Source of the DNA: Pseudarthrobacter sp. SSS035
Lineage (GTDB): Bacteria > Actinomycetota > Actinomycetes > Actinomycetales > Micrococcaceae
Direction of reading: 5' to 3'
Length of the DNA: 64,000 bases
Assembly (NCBI RefSeq): GCF_023273875.1
Contig: NZ_CP096882.1
Location: 2,666,001 to 2,730,000 of the forward strand
The position numbers were made by a program, and so were the translations under genes. Numbering within the stretch: position 1 is the stretch's first letter; every line of letters starts with the position of its first letter. This document shows positions 39,949 to 48,759 of the stretch, in pieces. Below the pieces are notes generated by a model. The model did no database searches. It had not been told where the DNA came from and saw only the letters and a list, made by a program, of their open reading frames with translations.

Positions 39949-41546
39949 CGGGCGCCGAAGCCGCCCCCGCCGCCCGGGCCCTGGGCTGCGGTGTACTCGC
40001 CGGCCGTCACGGTGCCCACCTGATCGGCGCCGTCCAGGGCACCCTCGCCTACGCCGGCGCTGACCGTGGCCGTGCCGCCGGTGTAGACGGTGTACTCCTC
40101 ACCCTCGGTGATCGCTGCCGAGGAGAACACGAGCGACGCCGTCGTCTTGGTGGTCACGAAAGCACCCACCACAGTGCCGCTGGAGTCAGCGATCTGCACC
40201 ACGGTGCCGGCCGGAACCGATGACCCGAGCGTCACCTGCACGCCGGACTGCGTCGAGGAGGTGCCCGGCGTGACCACCATTCCCACGCTGCCGGCCGCCG
40301 CAACAGTGCCGCCGGTGACGGTCAGCTCGCCGTTGACGTCCAGGGCCCCGTTGCCGGAGTTGGTGGGGCCGTTGACGACGACGGTGCCGCCGGAGATGCT
40401 GGCGTTGCCGTTGGAGTCCAGGCCGTCGCCCTGAGCATTGATGGTCAGCGAGCCGCCGGTGACGTCCACGGTGTAGTCGCCCACGGCCATCTCGCCGCCC
40501 CCGCCCATCCCGCCACCGGAAGTGGAGGTGGAGGCCCCGCCCGAGGCGTTCACGCCGTCGTCGTTCGCGGTGACGTTGGCCGTGCCGCCGGACATGACGA
40601 TGTGCTGGGCCTCCAGGCCTTCCTCAGACTCCTCCACGGTGGTGACGCCGGCGGCGATGGTGAGCGTGTTGAAGGCCTTGATGCCGTCGTCGCTGGCGCT
40701 GACGTTCAGGGTGCCGCCGTTGATAAGGACCCAGCCGCGGCCTTCGTCCTCCTCGTTGTCCGACTTGAAGCCGTCGTCGCCGGCGGTGACCTGGTACGCG
40801 CCGTCGAGCAGGACCGCGTAATCCTTCCCCACGATCCCGTCGTCCGTGGCGTTCACGGTGACGGTGCCGGCGGCCAGCACCAGGCCGTCCTTGGAGGAGA
40901 TGCCGTCGTTGAAGTTACCGTCCACGCTCAGCGATCCGGTGCCGGCGATCGTGAGATCCGCCTGGGAGTACAGCGCCGCGTTCGGGGCGTCCTCGGCGGT
41001 GTCCGCATACGCGGACGCGTCGCTCAGGGAGTTGGATGTGCCGTCCTCCAGGAACACGATGGCTTCGTTGGCGCTTTGGACCACAAACGGCGAGCCGGTG
41101 GAGCTGGTGATCTCGGCGCCGTCCAGGATGATGCGGACCACGTCCTCCTCGCCGGCGGCCACCACCACCTGCCCGTCGGACAGCGACCCGGTCAGGCGGT
41201 AGGTGCCGGGCGCGCTGATGGTGACGGTGTCGCCGTCGACCGTTACAGCGTCCGATGACGAGCCGGAGGCTACTTTGCTGCCACCGTCCGCCAGGGTCAC
41301 GGCTACTTCGGAAGCCGCGTCCCTGGTGAGGTCGTCGGCGTCGTAGTGGGTGTCGGCGGCGAGCGTGTCCAGGGACACCGCGGCTTGGGCGGTCCCGGAC
41401 GTGGTGGATGAGTTGGAACTGCCGGTCGAGCTGGAGGTGGTCCCGGTGATGGAGGTCCCCGTGGCGGTGCCGGCGGCGGAGCAGCCGGCCAGGCCGACGG
41501 CGAGGGCGAGGGCGGTGACGGACAGGGCGGTGCGGAAACGGTTCAT
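39942..41546 (-). CDS. Carbohydrate-binding lipoprotein, Cthe_2159 family (beta-helix)
   Basis: 534 residues. A lipoprotein signal ends at the lipobox VGLAGC, followed by a Thr/Ser-rich linker. The rest is a repetitive right-handed beta-helix with many short GGTxxVxA-type turns (DDGIKAFNTLTIAAG, DDGVNASGG, DGLDSNGNASISGG), typical of the Cthe_2159 polysaccharide-binding family, which has calcium-binding acidic turns. The C-terminus is Gly-rich (GPGGGGGFGARP). It is the last gene of a set with VTC and DUF4956. Confidence 0.87.
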   Translation of the reverse strand: MNRFRTALSVTALALAVGLAGCSAAGTATGTSITGTTSSSTGSSNSSTTSGTAQAAVSLDTLAADTHYDADDLTRDAASEVAVTLADGGSKVASGSSSDAVTVDGDTVTISAPGTYRLTGSLSDGQVVVAAGEEDVVRIILDGAEITSSTGSPFVVQSANEAIVFLEDGTSNSLSDASAYADTAEDAPNAALYSQADLTIAGTGSLSVDGNFNDGISSKDGLVLAAGTVTVNATDDGIVGKDYAVLLDGAYQVTAGDDGFKSDNEEDEGRGWVLINGGTLNVSASDDGIKAFNTLTIAAGVTTVEESEEGLEAQHIVMSGGTANVTANDDGVNASGGASTSTSGGGMGGGGEMAVGDYTVDVTGGSLTINAQGDGLDSNGNASISGGTVVVNGPTNSGNGALDVNGELTVTGGTVAAAGSVGMVVTPGTSSTQSGVQVTLGSSVPAGTVVQIADSSGTVVGAFVTTKTTASLVFSSAAITEGEEYTVYTGGTATVSAGVGEGALDGADQVGTVTAGEYTAAQGPGGGGGFGARP

Positions 41547-41580
41547 GGTGTGTTCCTTCGAAGTCAGTGGGGGAGGTGGG

Positions 41581-42369
41581 TCAGGCGGCCGGGCGGAGGT
41601 TCATGGTGCTGCGGAGCGTCCGGTTCCAGCGGTTGGCTGGCAGGTCCGGACAGAGCGCGGCCATGCCGGTGGCGAACTTGGAGATCCGGGAAGGCCGGAT
41701 CCCGTAGGCCCAGAGGTGCCGGTCCAGCGGGCCGGACGCCGAGCCGGACTTGGTTTCCAGGATCACGGCACCGTCCAGGACCCAGGCCTGCTCGCCGGGC
41801 CGTTGCCAGGTGACGTCGGTATCGATGGTGGCCCGACTGCCGGATTCCGGGAGATAGAGCGTGGTGCGGTGGTAGCGGGTTTCGAGGACCGGCCCGAGGG
41901 GTCCGGCGGGCGCTCCGCCCACCGCGGCGCAGAGGGTTTCGTGGACGTAGTCCAGGCCCTCTGCAGTCAGCCGGGAGCGGTCAGTGAGGTCGTACGGGAT
42001 GCGTTCCTTGACGGTGGCTTCGCGGGCGCCTTCGGTCTTGACCTCGAGGAAGCTGATGGCGCTGTCCACATAGGTCCTGGTGCGGACCTTGTACCGGCGC
42101 CGCCGGCCGTGGGCGGCCAGGAGGTAGCTGTCCAGCTGTGCGGTGTCGAAGTACACGGAGTCGTAGGCGAAGCAGCGGGAGCCGTCCATCTCCAGGACCC
42201 GGACCTCGGCATCGAGCGTGGCCAGGAGCTCCTGGGCCAGGTCCTCGGGGACCACGTACTTGCGGTCCACCCGGGTCTGCAGCGCGGCTTCGGCGTTCAG
42301 TTCGTCCAGCCCCACGGCCGGTAGCCCGCTGAGGCTGCTGACGACGCCGGCGCCTGCGGGGGCGCTCAT
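41581..42369 (-). CDS. VTC-domain protein (polyphosphate polymerase-like)
   Basis: 262 residues spanning a VTC domain. The tunnel motifs are visible: LQTRVDRKYVV, FAYDSVYFDT, GRRRRYKVRTRTYVDS, FLEVKTEG and the late acidic WVLDGAVILETKS. Yeast VTC4 makes polyphosphate from ATP with this fold; bacterial proteins next to DUF4956 and CotH or Cthe_2159 genes have not been assigned an activity that I know of. It overlaps the DUF4956 gene by 4 bp, so the two products are probably partners. Confidence 0.88.
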   Translation of the reverse strand: MSAPAGAGVVSSLSGLPAVGLDELNAEAALQTRVDRKYVVPEDLAQELLATLDAEVRVLEMDGSRCFAYDSVYFDTAQLDSYLLAAHGRRRRYKVRTRTYVDSAISFLEVKTEGAREATVKERIPYDLTDRSRLTAEGLDYVHETLCAAVGGAPAGPLGPVLETRYHRTTLYLPESGSRATIDTDVTWQRPGEQAWVLDGAVILETKSGSASGPLDRHLWAYGIRPSRISKFATGMAALCPDLPANRWNRTLRSTMNLRPAA

Positions 42370-43094
42370 GCCGCACCTGCCGAAGCGTGGACGGGTTCTG
42401 CTGCACGCTCGGTTTCTGCCGCACGGGCGGGAGCGGACGACGTCGGCACCGGTTCCTCTGCGGGGAACGGCACCGGAGGTGCCGGTACTGCGTGCCGGGG
42501 TGCCGCCGTCGTCATGGCCGGAAGGTACGCCACGGCTGCCGGGGCGGCCGCGGGGGTGTAGGCGTAGCGGACGTCCACGATGGTTTTGTCGTTGACCAGG
42601 TCCAGTTCCTGGACGGTGGCGGAGTGGACCTTGCCGTGCAGGACTTCCTCGAGCCGTGCGTACAGTTCGCCGTCCTCCGCCAGCGCCTGGTCCAGGATGA
42701 CCGTCTGGTGCCGGTGGGCGGGCAGGACACGGGGGTGGTCGCCGACGAACATCACCAGCAGGATCAGGCCCATCAGCGAGGCGGTGAGCCAGACGGGTTC
42801 GAAGCCAAGGCCCGCGATGAGTCCCAGCGCCAGGGCCGAGAAGTAGTAGGCCACCTCGTGCTGCGCCAGCTCGGTGGAGCGGAGCCGGATGATGGACAGG
42901 ACGCCGAAGAGGCCAAGTCCCAGGCCAATCCCGGCAGCGGAGCCGGACAGTGCGGTGGCCACGGCCAGGACGCCCACGTTCATGCCCAGGTACGAGACCA
43001 CCAGGTCGCGGCGGCGGTGGCGGCGGAGGTAGAGGACGAACGTGAGGATGCTAATGGCCGCGAGGTCTGCGGCGATGAAAATGAGGGAAGTCAT
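42366..43094 (-). CDS. DUF4956 membrane protein
   Basis: 242 residues. About four membrane segments in the first 130 residues (LIFIAADLAAISILTFVLYL and onward), with the conserved LFGVLSIIRLRSTE motif, then a small cytosolic domain and a Pro/Ala-rich tail of 70 residues. DUF4956 proteins are regularly found beside VTC-domain proteins and are probably their membrane anchor or export partner. It is the first gene of the three-gene operon. Confidence 0.88.
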   Translation of the reverse strand: MTSLIFIAADLAAISILTFVLYLRRHRRRDLVVSYLGMNVGVLAVATALSGSAAGIGLGLGLFGVLSIIRLRSTELAQHEVAYYFSALALGLIAGLGFEPVWLTASLMGLILLVMFVGDHPRVLPAHRHQTVILDQALAEDGELYARLEEVLHGKVHSATVQELDLVNDKTIVDVRYAYTPAAAPAAVAYLPAMTTAAPRHAVPAPPVPFPAEEPVPTSSAPARAAETERAAEPVHASAGAA

Positions 43095-43289
43095 CGGGAT
43101 TCTCCGGAATCTGTTGGTGGGCTGTTCTCTACGATCCCGGGCGATACTGTGCGGGTGCTGTGACGGAACCTAGGTCCGAATATGAGTGTTTTCCCTGAGT
43201 TCATCTGCGGTTTCCCGAGGCGCTGTTTTCCGGGGCGCCATGCCGCGGCCGTTCCTCCCGGCGGACTTCGACTCGATAGGATCAGACCC

Positions 43290-44042
43290 GTGCTCCGACT
43301 CAAACGCCTTGCGGTTTTCTGCGTGTTCGCGATTTGCGTCGTCACCGCGTTGGCATTCTGGGCACGCGGACAGTCCGGCGCGGATGCCCGGGGAGCCCTT
43401 CTTCCGCCGCCCCGGTCAGAGGCGAAATTCGAAACGTCCTCCACCGGCCTTACCACTGCCGTGAATATCACCCGGAACGCGGACGCTGAGTGGCTCAACC
43501 TGGCTGCCGCACAAACCGGTATACCCGCCCGCGCGCTTCGGGCCTACGTGGGTGCGGCCAGCGCGGTCAATCATTCCGCTCCGGGGTGTGGGATCGGCTG
43601 GAATACGGTGGCGGCGGTCGGCTTCATCGAATCCGCCCACGGAGCTTACGGCGGCGGAAGCCTGACTCCCGCAGGGCAGGCGAGCGGGCCAATCATGGGC
43701 CCGAGCCTGGACGGCAACGGCTTTGCCGCCATCGCTGATACGGACGCCGGCGTCCTGGACGGAGACGCTCGCTGGGACCGCGCCGTCGGGCCCATGCAGT
43801 TCATTCCCACTACCTGGGAGCTTGCGGGACGGGACGGGAACGGTGACGGAATTGCCGATCCCTTCAACATCGACGACGCCGCCCTCAGCGCCGCCGGCTA
43901 CTTATGCGCCCACGGCCGCGACCTCACCACCGCAAACGGATGGACTCGGGCCATCTACTCCTACAACCAGTCCGATTCCTACGTGGACCAGGTGCGCCGC
44001 CAGGCCACGTCCTACGCAGGAAAGACGGGCACAAGCGGATAA
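43290..44042 (+). CDS. Lytic murein transglycosylase (MltB-like), membrane anchored
   Basis: 250 residues from the GTG at 43290. A signal anchor (LAVFCVFAICVVTALAFW) is followed by an SLT-type domain: catalytic Glu114 in VGFIESAHGAYGG, GPMQFIPTTWE and AIYSYNQSDSYVDQV. It cleaves peptidoglycan glycan strands with formation of anhydromuramyl ends. The longer frame from 43182 has no family-like N-terminus. It points away from the DUF4956 operon and toward the GT2-GtrA gene. Confidence 0.88.
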   Translation: MLRLKRLAVFCVFAICVVTALAFWARGQSGADARGALLPPPRSEAKFETSSTGLTTAVNITRNADAEWLNLAAAQTGIPARALRAYVGAASAVNHSAPGCGIGWNTVAAVGFIESAHGAYGGGSLTPAGQASGPIMGPSLDGNGFAAIADTDAGVLDGDARWDRAVGPMQFIPTTWELAGRDGNGDGIADPFNIDDAALSAAGYLCAHGRDLTTANGWTRAIYSYNQSDSYVDQVRRQATSYAGKTGTSG

Positions 44043-44100
44043 GAGGGGCATCACCGGATAAGACGGGGCGGCTGCTGCCTTCTCGCGCGCAGTACCTCGA

Positions 44101-45213
44101 CTACCGGCGCAGCGTCCCGGGCTGGTGGCCGCGGTTCAGGCCCAGGGCCTGATCCTCAGCCTCTTGTGCGGCGCTTCCGGCCGTGTTCCCTGCAGCGTTC
44201 CGGGAGAAGAGGAACCGCTGCTGCACCACATAGCTGACGGCCAGGAGCGCGATTTCGGCCAGGATCTTCGCCGGCAGGGCGGCCACGGACAGCGAGTCCA
44301 GGGCCGAGATGAGGCCGTAGTTGGCGGCCAGCAGGACCGTCACCAGGCCGAAGTACCGCACCCCGGCAGCGGCGGCAGGCCTGTCCCGGCCGTGCTCGAA
44401 CACCATGCGCCGGTTGACCAGGAAGTTCACTGCGGAGCTCACGGCCCGGGCGCCCACCACGGCCACCAGCAGCGAGTCGGTCACCAGGGTCAGGAGCAGG
44501 AAAACCACCGTGTCCACGAGGAACGCCGTGAAGGAGGACGCCAGGAACTTCAGCAGCGGCGCGTAGATCCGGACCGAGTCCGCCACGGGCCGGAAGTGGG
44601 ACCCCGAGTTGTGGTCCAGGTAGACGGTGGCGATGTCCACCGTGCTTATGGCGTAGCCGGCCGGTTTCGCTTCCAGCAGCAGGTTCAGTTCGTACTCGTA
44701 GCGCTCGCCACGGACAGAGCGAAGCCACGGGAGCATAGCGGCCGGATAGCCGCGGAGGCCTGTCTGGGTGTCGGAGATGCGCTCGCCGGTGGCCAGGGTG
44801 AACAGCAGCCGTGTGGCGCTGTTGCCGAATTTGCTGCGGGCGGGGACGTTGCCGGTGAAGTTCCGGGTCCCCAGCACCATGGCGGGTGAGCCGGGCTGCA
44901 CCGCAGCCGCAACGCGGAGTATGTCCACGATGGTGTGCTGGCCGTCGCTGTCAGCACACACGACGTTCCGGTCCGGCAGGTGGTCGGCGATGAACCCGAA
45001 CCCGGTCTTCAGCGCGAAGCCCTTTCCCCGGTTGCGGGCATACCCGATGACGTGGCACCCGAGTGCCTTGACGCCGTCGAACACGTCCTTGTAGGCGGGC
45101 CCGCTGCCGTCATCAACCACCACCACGGTGGCCCACGGTTCGGCGTCCCGGATGGAACGGATCAGGGCAGGCAGTTGCTGGTCCGGCTCGTAGGCCGGGA
45201 TCAGGATGATCAT
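44101..45213 (-). CDS. Fused GT2 glycosyltransferase and GtrA membrane protein
   Basis: 370 residues. Residues 1-215 are a GT2 domain (ILIPAYEPDQQLPALIRSIR, VVVDDGSG, the DxD-like VCADSDGQHT) similar to polyprenyl-phosphate sugar synthases. Residues 225-340 are a GtrA domain with four membrane segments, which normally flips the lipid-linked sugar. The fusion suggests synthesis and flipping of one sugar donor in a single protein. It lies eight bases after the phosphodiester glycosidase gene, in one operon. Confidence 0.9.
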   Translation of the reverse strand: MIILIPAYEPDQQLPALIRSIRDAEPWATVVVVDDGSGPAYKDVFDGVKALGCHVIGYARNRGKGFALKTGFGFIADHLPDRNVVCADSDGQHTIVDILRVAAAVQPGSPAMVLGTRNFTGNVPARSKFGNSATRLLFTLATGERISDTQTGLRGYPAAMLPWLRSVRGERYEYELNLLLEAKPAGYAISTVDIATVYLDHNSGSHFRPVADSVRIYAPLLKFLASSFTAFLVDTVVFLLLTLVTDSLLVAVVGARAVSSAVNFLVNRRMVFEHGRDRPAAAAGVRYFGLVTVLLAANYGLISALDSLSVAALPAKILAEIALLAVSYVVQQRFLFSRNAAGNTAGSAAQEAEDQALGLNRGHQPGTLRR

Positions 45214-45221
45214 GGCGGGCC

Positions 45222-46202
45222 CTATTCCGCGATGTAGAGGATGTCGGAGGTGCCGCGTTCCTTGTTTTCGCCCAGCGGGTTGTTCACGAGCTCGCCGTTG
45301 AAGTACATGGTGGAGGATCCGCCGCCGTCGATGTTGTACGCGGTGGTTGCCCCGAGGCTCTGCATGATTTCGGCCAGCCCGGTCATGGTCACGCCGGCGC
45401 TGTAGCCGGGGCTGCGGCCGTCCACCACCACGAACACCAGGTGGTTTTCGTCGATGATGCCGACGGCGGTGCGCGGCTGTTCGCCCTGGATGGAGTGGTT
45501 GCCGAAGTTGGTGTCCACCTCCACGTCCTCGATGCCTTCGGCGACTTCGCCGTTGTCCAGCAGGGACGGGCCGAAGGAGAGGGTGTTCCAGACGCCGTCG
45601 GCCAGGAGCTGCTCGGCGGTGGTGGTGGTTTCGTCGTAGACCTTGACGGTGCCGTCGCGGTAGAAGGCCAGGCCCTGTCGGGCGCCTTCGTCGCGGAACA
45701 CCACACCGTTGCGGATCACGATGCCGGTGTCGCGGAAGCCGTAGTAGTCGCCGTTGATGGCGAACACGGCGTTGTTGGCTTCGGCGATGGCCGAGGTGGT
45801 TTCGGTGATGTTTTCGCCGAAGCTGTCGTTGGCGAACGCGGACTCAAGGGTGGTGGCATCATCAAGCACGACGTCGGCAACGTAGTAGGTGACGGTGCTG
45901 TCGCCGCTGCCGGTGGTCACCGTGGAGATGTTGATGTTCGAGCTGTCCGACACGTAGGAGGTGTCCGTGGTGACGGCGCTGGCGGCGGAATCAGTGGTGG
46001 TGTCCGCCGTCGTGCCCTGGCTGGTTCCCGTTTGGCTGGCCTGGTACGCGGAGACGTCCGAGATTTCCACGTGCTGGGCCACAAAACGGTCCAGCGCCCA
46101 GGCCGTGGCACCCCCTGCCGAAAGCGTGAGGGCCACGGCCCCGGCGACGACGGCGCGCCGGACCCGGCCGCCCTTGCGTGGTTTGTTCTTGAGAGGAGTC
46201 AT
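45222..46202 (-). CDS. Phosphodiester glycosidase family protein, membrane anchored
   Basis: 326 residues. A basic start and one membrane anchor (VVAGAVALTLSAGGATAWAL) are followed by a Ser/Thr-rich linker and a NAGPA-type domain: AVFAINGDYYGFRDTGIVIRNG, LSFGPSLLDNG, PRTAVGIIDENHLVFVVVDGR and the conserved YNIDGGGSSTMY. The family hydrolyses sugar-phosphodiesters outside the cell. Together with GT2-GtrA it points to a phosphodiester-linked surface glycan. Confidence 0.9.
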   Translation of the reverse strand: MTPLKNKPRKGGRVRRAVVAGAVALTLSAGGATAWALDRFVAQHVEISDVSAYQASQTGTSQGTTADTTTDSAASAVTTDTSYVSDSSNINISTVTTGSGDSTVTYYVADVVLDDATTLESAFANDSFGENITETTSAIAEANNAVFAINGDYYGFRDTGIVIRNGVVFRDEGARQGLAFYRDGTVKVYDETTTTAEQLLADGVWNTLSFGPSLLDNGEVAEGIEDVEVDTNFGNHSIQGEQPRTAVGIIDENHLVFVVVDGRSPGYSAGVTMTGLAEIMQSLGATTAYNIDGGGSSTMYFNGELVNNPLGENKERGTSDILYIAE

Positions 46203-46385
46203 GCCTCATTTGTAGGCAGCCAAGCTATCGCTTCGATTTGCTGAGGATGTGCTGAGGCTGTGAAAGGGTGCGCAGTTGGCCGACGGCGCCGAAATCGCCG
46301 GTCAGCGTCCCGCACGCCGGAACGCTCCGGCGAACGGGAAGCTCTCCGGCGAGTTCGCGCAGAGCGGGCAGGCGCGAGGTGCGGC

Positions 46386-46793
46386 TTACTGCTGCCGTTG
46401 CGGTGTCGACTGCTGGCGGGCGGGGGCATCCGCCGGGCAGAGCCGCAGTGCGAGCTCCTGCAGTTCCTTGGGGTGGAATGGCTTGGTCAGGTAGGCAGCA
46501 GCGCCGGAGGCCATTCCGGCCAGGATGTCGTCCTCCTCGGACCTGGCCGTGAGGAACAGCATGGGAGCCGTGCTTAAGGCACGGATTGCCCGGGCTACGA
46601 CGTGCCCGTCCATGTCCGGCAGGCCAAGGTCCAGGGTGATCAGCGCAACCGATGGTTCAGCGGCCGCGGCAATTCCTTCGGCACCGTTGGCAACCGAACG
46701 TACGGAAAAGCCTGCGCGGGTCAGGACCACCGTGATCAGACCGCGGATGTCGTCGTTGTCCTCGATGACAAGACAGATGCGTTTTGTTTCCAT
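46386..46793 (-). CDS. Single-domain response regulator
   Basis: 135 residues, a receiver domain only: acidic pair Glu11/Asp12, phosphoacceptor Asp55 in LITLDLGLPDMDG, Thr82 (LFLTARS) and Lys104 (LTKPF). There is no output domain, so it must act by protein contact. No histidine kinase gene is present in the window. It is upstream of the phosphodiester glycosidase on the same strand but 183 bp away. Confidence 0.92.
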   Translation of the reverse strand: METKRICLVIEDNDDIRGLITVVLTRAGFSVRSVANGAEGIAAAAEPSVALITLDLGLPDMDGHVVARAIRALSTAPMLFLTARSEEDDILAGMASGAAAYLTKPFHPKELQELALRLCPADAPARQQSTPQRQQ

Positions 46794-46927
46794 GAAAGCC
46801 TCTCAGCCAGCTTTGCCACCAGTGTACGGGGCCGGTGGGACGAAAAACGCCACAATGACATATTCCGCAAACCGCCCGTCCGTCATCTCAGCGGACACCT
46901 CGATGGCCGCCGCCGGCGGGGCCGGGT

Positions 46928-47686
46928 TCAGCCGTCGTATTGGGTCCGGGCCGGCCCCTGGCCCAGCGCATTCACCACGGCCGCGGCGACGATATGCAGC
47001 TTGGAATTACGGGTGCTGGACGCCGCTTTGAGAAGCTCGAACGCGTCCTGCTGGCTGCACCGGTTCTGGGCCATGATGATGCCCACCGCCATGTCGATCA
47101 CCGTGCGTGATTCGAGGGTGGCACGCAGATGCGCCGCCGTCTCGCTGTAATGCGCGAAACGCACCGCAAGCCGCAGGGCCAGGGAGGTCTGGCGGACGAA
47201 ATCCTCGGCAGCCTTCAGGACGCGGCCTTCGAAGCGGGAGGTCCGGTGGGAGTACAGGAGCAGGGTGGCTTTGGTTTCCCCCTCCAGCCGGAACGGGATG
47301 GCCAGGACTGACCGGATGCCTTGGTCCAGGACGGCGTCGCAGTATTCGGGCCAGCGCGCTTCGTCTTTCACGTCAGCAACATGGACCGTCACCTGCTCCA
47401 GCGAGGCAGCCATCCCCGGGCTTTGCTCGGACTGGCATTCAATCTGGCTGACAGCGCGGGCAGCGGCGCCGCTGCTGGCAATGGTGGCCGCCTTGCGCTG
47501 GCGCAGGAGAGTAATGCCGCACAGCACTTCGTCGCCGGGTTCGGAAAGGGTGCTGGCCGACACCCGGGCAAGCTCATCCAGGAACTCCTCCACATCGGAG
47601 CTGTTGAGGAGTTCTTCGTGGAGGTGCTCGGTGATTGATGTAGCTGTTCTTGCTGTTGACTCGCTGGCCACGGTTCTTAGTGCCAT
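46928..47686 (-). CDS. GAF and ANTAR domain protein (RNA-binding antiterminator type)
   Basis: 252 residues. A GAF sensory domain covers about 30-170, then an ANTAR domain at about 190-245 (LRATLESRTVIDMAVGIIMAQNRCSQQDAFELLKAAS). ANTAR domains bind tandem RNA hairpins and prevent termination. It is divergent from the SipW-type secreted gene set, whose 5' region is long, so a link is possible but not shown. Confidence 0.92.
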   Translation of the reverse strand: MALRTVASESTARTATSITEHLHEELLNSSDVEEFLDELARVSASTLSEPGDEVLCGITLLRQRKAATIASSGAAARAVSQIECQSEQSPGMAASLEQVTVHVADVKDEARWPEYCDAVLDQGIRSVLAIPFRLEGETKATLLLYSHRTSRFEGRVLKAAEDFVRQTSLALRLAVRFAHYSETAAHLRATLESRTVIDMAVGIIMAQNRCSQQDAFELLKAASSTRNSKLHIVAAAVVNALGQGPARTQYDG

Positions 47687-48210
47687 TCGCTCAGGTCAAA
47701 CGACCCGGTAACCCTCCGCATAACCCTGCCGTAGTGGCAAAAGGGTGGCGACGGTCGCTGGATCGACGAACTGTCCAACGGCCTGCTGCTAAACCGATAT
47801 CCAGAAGTATATACAGGCCAGAGCCTTGGGAAGCGCCACAAGGCGGCCAGGCCAGGGAGGACTCAAGGACTACCTGCTTACCGTGCGGGTGGCACCGCCG
47901 GGGATCCGGCAGTGAGGCCTCTGGGCTTGAAACTACAAGGAGTGCGGCGGGTTCCCGAGCGCCCGCACGAGAGTCCTTGCACATCGGACACCTCACGCCT
48001 CGTCGACGAAAACTGAGTACCCTGCCCGTCATCCAAGAGGTCGTGGCCGGGGAGCCCCGCAAAAGTCCAGTACTGCTACGCGTTGTTGGGACCAATGGGG
48101 CCGGGAAGTATGGGCGTCATCGATCAGCCGGAAGCAAGGTCCCTTAGTGGTTCCCGATGGCTGTGCGTCTCAGCATCTGTCTTTACCCCCAGCCCAAAGG
48201 AGTCTCTCTC
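47687..48210. other. 524-bp non-coding region between the ANTAR gene and the SipW-type cluster
   Basis: No credible gene is visible. The region must hold promoters for both directions. Inverted arms GGGACC (48088-48093) and GGTCCC (48138-48143) lie within the last 125 bases before the first secreted gene and could form a leader structure. I recognise no riboswitch class. Confidence 0.45.
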
Positions 48211-48669
48211 ATGCGCAAAATGACCAAGAAGAATCGGGTCCTCGCAGCAGCCGGTGCACTGGCACTGGTAGCCGGCAGCGGCGGTGCGGCCTACGCCTAC
48301 TGGACCACCCTGGGTTCCGGCTCCGGCGAAGCAGCTAACTCGGCAGGCGGCGGCACCGTTGCCCTGCACGCGAATTTCACCACTGGCCTGGCCCCGGGTG
48401 ACTCACGTGTTGTGACGTACACGGCCGACAACCCAAGCACAACCACCAGCACAAAGGTCGGGGAACTGACCGCCAGCGTGAGCACCGACAAAGCCGGTTG
48501 CGATTCAGATTGGTTCAGCGTTACGGCCTACACCAGCAACACCACCGTCGCGAAGCTCGATACGGGCACCCAGGTGGGCAGCGGAACCCTGACGTTCTAC
48601 GACCTGGCAGAGGTCGATCAGCAGGCCTGTAAGGGTGCCGTCGTCAAGATCACAGTCGGCAGCGTCTAA
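48211..48669 (+). CDS. Secreted protein with SipW-type signal region (TasA/camelysin-like), first
   Basis: 152 residues. Basic start, hydrophobic stretch and the cleavage region GGAAYAYWTTLGSGSG, typical of actinobacterial SipW-dependent proteins. The mature part is a beta-rich domain with two cysteines (DKAGCDSDW, QQACKGAV). AAAGGAG lies eight bases before the ATG. In Bacillus such proteins build matrix fibres or spore coats after cleavage by SipW; no SipW gene is present here. A strong hairpin follows the stop. Confidence 0.85.
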   Translation: MRKMTKKNRVLAAAGALALVAGSGGAAYAYWTTLGSGSGEAANSAGGGTVALHANFTTGLAPGDSRVVTYTADNPSTTTSTKVGELTASVSTDKAGCDSDWFSVTAYTSNTTVAKLDTGTQVGSGTLTFYDLAEVDQQACKGAVVKITVGSV

Positions 48670-48674
48670 TAGTC

Positions 48675-48713
48675 TTCGCCGGCGGGGAGGAGCAGAACCT
48701 CCCCGCCGGCGAA
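48675..48713 (+). terminator. 16-bp hairpin inside the secreted-protein cluster (attenuator position)
   Basis: TTCGCCGGCGGGGAGG and its exact complement with a seven-base loop, six bases after the first secreted gene. No T tract follows, so it may be a partial terminator or mRNA stabiliser that makes the first gene more abundant than the next three. Confidence 0.65.
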
Positions 48714-48759
48714 TTCCACCTCCTCCCGCTCAATTCAGAACAGGCCAGAAGGGCTGAAC

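Noticed and set aside
47687..48210. Possible cyclic-di-GMP or cobalamin riboswitch in the long leader
   Set aside because: The conserved cores of these classes could not be found; only generic inverted arms are present.
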